Of a stretch of DNA of 5,754 bases, positions 4,176 through 5,754 are shown in pieces. The notes under the pieces are model-generated. The model had not been told where the DNA came from. It ran no database searches and saw only the letters and a program-made list of their open reading frames with translations. This stretch comes from Gammaproteobacteria bacterium (GTDB lineage: Bacteria; Pseudomonadota; Gammaproteobacteria; Chromatiales; Chromatiaceae), in the NCBI GenBank assembly GCA_024277555.1, contig JAJRUY010000284.1, positions 1 through 5,754 of the forward strand. Reading direction: 5' to 3'. Both the position numbers and the translations under genes were made by a program. Each line of letters starts with the position of its first letter. Within the stretch, counting starts at the first letter, position 1.

Positions 4176-5754
4176 ATGGACAAAAAACGCAGCACCATAC
4201 TGACATTGTTCCTCGCCTTTCTCGGCGGCAGTGCAATGGTGCTGGCGTTTGCCCCTTTTTCCCAAGGGTGGATTGCCGTGCTGTCCCTTGCCGCCCTGTT
4301 TGTGCTGTGGAGAAATGCCAGCCCGGTGCAGGCTTTTGCCATCGGCTGGGCCTGGGGTCTGGGCTGCATGGGCTTTGGTGTTTTCTGGCTGCACCACAGT
4401 ATTGCCCAGTTTGGCGGCGTAAACCTGCCTTTGGCGATATTACTTACCCTGATGTTTGCAGCAGTGCTGGCACTTTTCCCCGCCCTGGCCGGGTGGATTG
4501 CCAGAAAGTGCTCCTGGAGCAGCTCGGCAACTCTGGTGCTGGCGTACCCGGCAAGCTGGGTATTGATGGAGTGGGTGCGCAGCTGGCTGTTGACCGGATT
4601 TCCCTGGCTCACTGTCGGCTACTCCCAGATCGACACCCCGCTTTCCGGCTATGCCCCGCTGCTTGGCGTTTATGGTGTAAGCCTGATGCTGGCGTTGAGC
4701 GCCACTGCTCTGAGCCTGGGCCGCAGCTGGTGGTTGCTGTTGTTGCCGGGCATCTGGGTGGGGGGCTGGGCCTTGCAGCAGCTGCAATGGACCGAGCCGG
4801 TCGGCAAGCCGTTCACCGCAACATTGCTCCAGGCGAGCATCCCCCAGGAAAAGAAATGGCTTCCCTCCCAGCTGCGTCCCACCCTGGAATACTATGTTGA
4901 GGCCAGCGATGCACACCCTGACAGCCGTCTGGTTATCTGGCCGGAAACTGCGGTTCCCGCCTTCGCCCACCAGGTCGAGGAAAGCTTCCTGCAACCCCTG
5001 GATCGGCGCTTTCGCCAGCAGGGAAGGGATCTGCTGCTGGGCATCCCCGTGCGTGATTCCCGGGAGCGCTCCTACAACGCCATGATCAGCCTGGGCAGCT
5101 CCGGGCGCGGCGAGTATTACAAGCGCCACTTGGTGCCTTTTGGTGAATTCATGCCGTTCAAGGCGTTGCTGCAACCCTTGGTCGAGCTGTTCGCTATTCC
5201 CATGTCGTCCTTTTCTGCTGGCGACAAGAGCAAGCAACCACTGCTGAAGCTGGCGGGCATGGAAGCCGGCATTTCTATCTGTTATGAAGATGCCTTCGGC
5301 GAAGAAGTCGTACAGGCTCTGCCCCAGGCGGCATTTCTGGTGAACGCCAGCAACGATGCCTGGTTCGGTGATTCCCTCGCACCCCATCAGCATCTGGAAA
5401 TGGCACGTATGCGCGCATTGGAGACGGGGCGGTATCTGTTGCGGGCGACCAATACCGGGGTATCGGCGATTATCGATCACAAGGCCAGACTGGTGCGGGT
5501 GCTGCCCCAGTTTGAGCGTGGTGCGATCAGCGCAGAGATCCAGCCCATGCAGGGGCAGACCGGGTTTTCCCTGTGGCGGAACTGGCTGGTGGTGGGGCTT
5601 TCGGTGCTGCTGCTAGCCCGCATGTTTCACCGGAATCCAGATTTTTCCCGGAGAGATTTTCGTTCAGATTGTTCGAACGGACAAAAGTCGATGTCATTCA
5701 TCGGCTTGCAGGCAGTTCGGGCAATCTGGGCGGAAAGATCCCGGGAAAAACTGG
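4176..5754 (+). CDS. lnt: Apolipoprotein N-acyltransferase Lnt (3' end beyond window)
   Basis: Inner-membrane enzyme for the last step of lipoprotein maturation, transferring an acyl chain from phospholipid to the N-terminal cysteine of apolipoprotein. The N-terminal 200 residues hold several hydrophobic membrane segments. The nitrilase-like domain follows, with the expected triad E257 (IWPETAVPAF), K316 (YYKRHLVPFGEFMPF) and C369 (SICYEDAFG). A last membrane helix lies at about 469-482. The frame from the ATG at 4176 reads without interruption for 526 codons and shows no stop before the window ends; E. coli Lnt has 512 residues. From residue 481 on, the frame is translated from repeat copies B and C, giving a hydrophilic basic tail instead of a normal short end. 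The catalytic core is complete, so the enzyme is probably functional. No clear Shine-Dalgarno precedes the ATG, and no other in-frame start fits. Confidence 0.94.
   Translation, partial: MDKKRSTILTLFLAFLGGSAMVLAFAPFSQGWIAVLSLAALFVLWRNASPVQAFAIGWAWGLGCMGFGVFWLHHSIAQFGGVNLPLAILLTLMFAAVLALFPALAGWIARKCSWSSSATLVLAYPASWVLMEWVRSWLLTGFPWLTVGYSQIDTPLSGYAPLLGVYGVSLMLALSATALSLGRSWWLLLLPGIWVGGWALQQLQWTEPVGKPFTATLLQASIPQEKKWLPSQLRPTLEYYVEASDAHPDSRLVIWPETAVPAFAHQVEESFLQPLDRRFRQQGRDLLLGIPVRDSRERSYNAMISLGSSGRGEYYKRHLVPFGEFMPFKALLQPLVELFAIPMSSFSAGDKSKQPLLKLAGMEAGISICYEDAFGEEVVQALPQAAFLVNASNDAWFGDSLAPHQHLEMARMRALETGRYLLRATNTGVSAIIDHKARLVRVLPQFERGAISAEIQPMQGQTGFSLWRNWLVVGLSVLLLARMFHRNPDFSRRDFRSDCSNGQKSMSFIGLQAVRAIWAERSREKL
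5615..5689 (-). repeat. Dispersed repeat copy B, inside the 3' end of lnt
   Basis: The reverse complement of 5615-5677 matches copy A (369-430) with four transitions and one extra base in an A/T run. Weaker similarity continues to about 5689. It begins right after the last membrane helix of Lnt and is translated in the lnt frame as MFHRNPDFSRRDFRSDCSNG. With the facing copy C it forms an inverted pair around a 5-base loop. The near identity to A over 5 kb away suggests recent spread or ongoing sequence homogenisation. Confidence 0.85.
5637..5754 (+). other. Long imperfect hairpin formed by repeat copies B and C
   Basis: The arms 5637-5693 and 5699-5754 pair around the loop TCATT (5694-5698). 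Inner stem: AAGTCGATG (5685-5693) with CATCGGCTT (5699-5707). Middle stem: 5661-5678 with 5715-5732, where the only non-Watson-Crick positions are G-T. Outer stem: TTTTTCCCGG (5642-5651) with CCGGGAAAAA (5741-5750), then CCAG with CTGG. It lies inside the lnt reading frame. It could act as an mRNA-stabilising or terminating structure at the operon end. A terminator role is unproven because the following sequence is not visible. Confidence 0.7.
5704..5754 (+). repeat. Dispersed repeat copy C, cut by the window edge
   Basis: GTTCGGGCAATCTGGGCGG at 5715-5733, then CCCGGGAAAAACTGG at 5740-5754, follow copy A (GTTTCGAACAATCTGAACG, then CCAGGAAAATCC, then CTGG) in the same order and orientation, but with more differences. 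Many are G where A has A. The window stops just where the terminal GGTGAAACATGCGGG motif would be expected. Its closeness to B in opposite orientation marks the B-C pair as one palindromic unit. Confidence 0.7.

Noticed and set aside
5615..5754. Intrinsic transcription terminator
   Set aside because: The hairpin is strong, but no T tract can be seen because the window ends in the second arm, and the structure lies inside an open reading frame. It is reported as a hairpin only.

Overview
The window carries the conserved proteobacterial cluster miaB - phoH-like (ybeZ) - ybeY - corC (ybeX) - lnt, all on the + strand. Gene order, moderate-to-high GC and protein sequence point to a beta- or gammaproteobacterium. 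The Lnt and YbeZ sequences lean towards Betaproteobacteria, but this is an impression from sequence style and not a search result.

Layout: positions 1-130 look like the right end of an ISL3-type insertion sequence. They hold the last 37 codons of a transposase, and a GGCTCTTC-type terminus facing inward. Positions 131 to about 490 have no convincing gene. They contain one degenerate and one well-preserved copy of a dispersed repeat, the latter (copy A, 357-430) directly in front of miaB. From about 497 to the window end the five genes follow with almost no spacing: 7 bp, then an ATGA overlap, another ATGA overlap, then 35 bp with a short hairpin before lnt. They are probably one transcription unit.

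The genes combine translation and envelope functions. MiaB thiomethylates A37 of tRNA. YbeZ (PhoH-type ATPase) and YbeY (endoribonuclease) act in ribosome and rRNA quality control. CorC/YbeX is a CBS-pair protein linked to Mg/Co handling and ribosome metabolism. Lnt N-acylates lipoproteins in the inner membrane.

The unusual part is the repeat. Copy A in front of miaB recurs, inverted and nearly identical (58 of 62 aligned bases plus one indel), at the 3' end of lnt (copy B, 5615-5689). A third copy (C, 5704 to the window end) faces B, so B and C form a very long imperfect hairpin. The lnt reading frame shows no stop before the window ends. It runs through B, the loop and C, giving Lnt a repeat-encoded basic tail. 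If C continues like A, the repeat itself would supply the lnt stop codon a few codons beyond the window.
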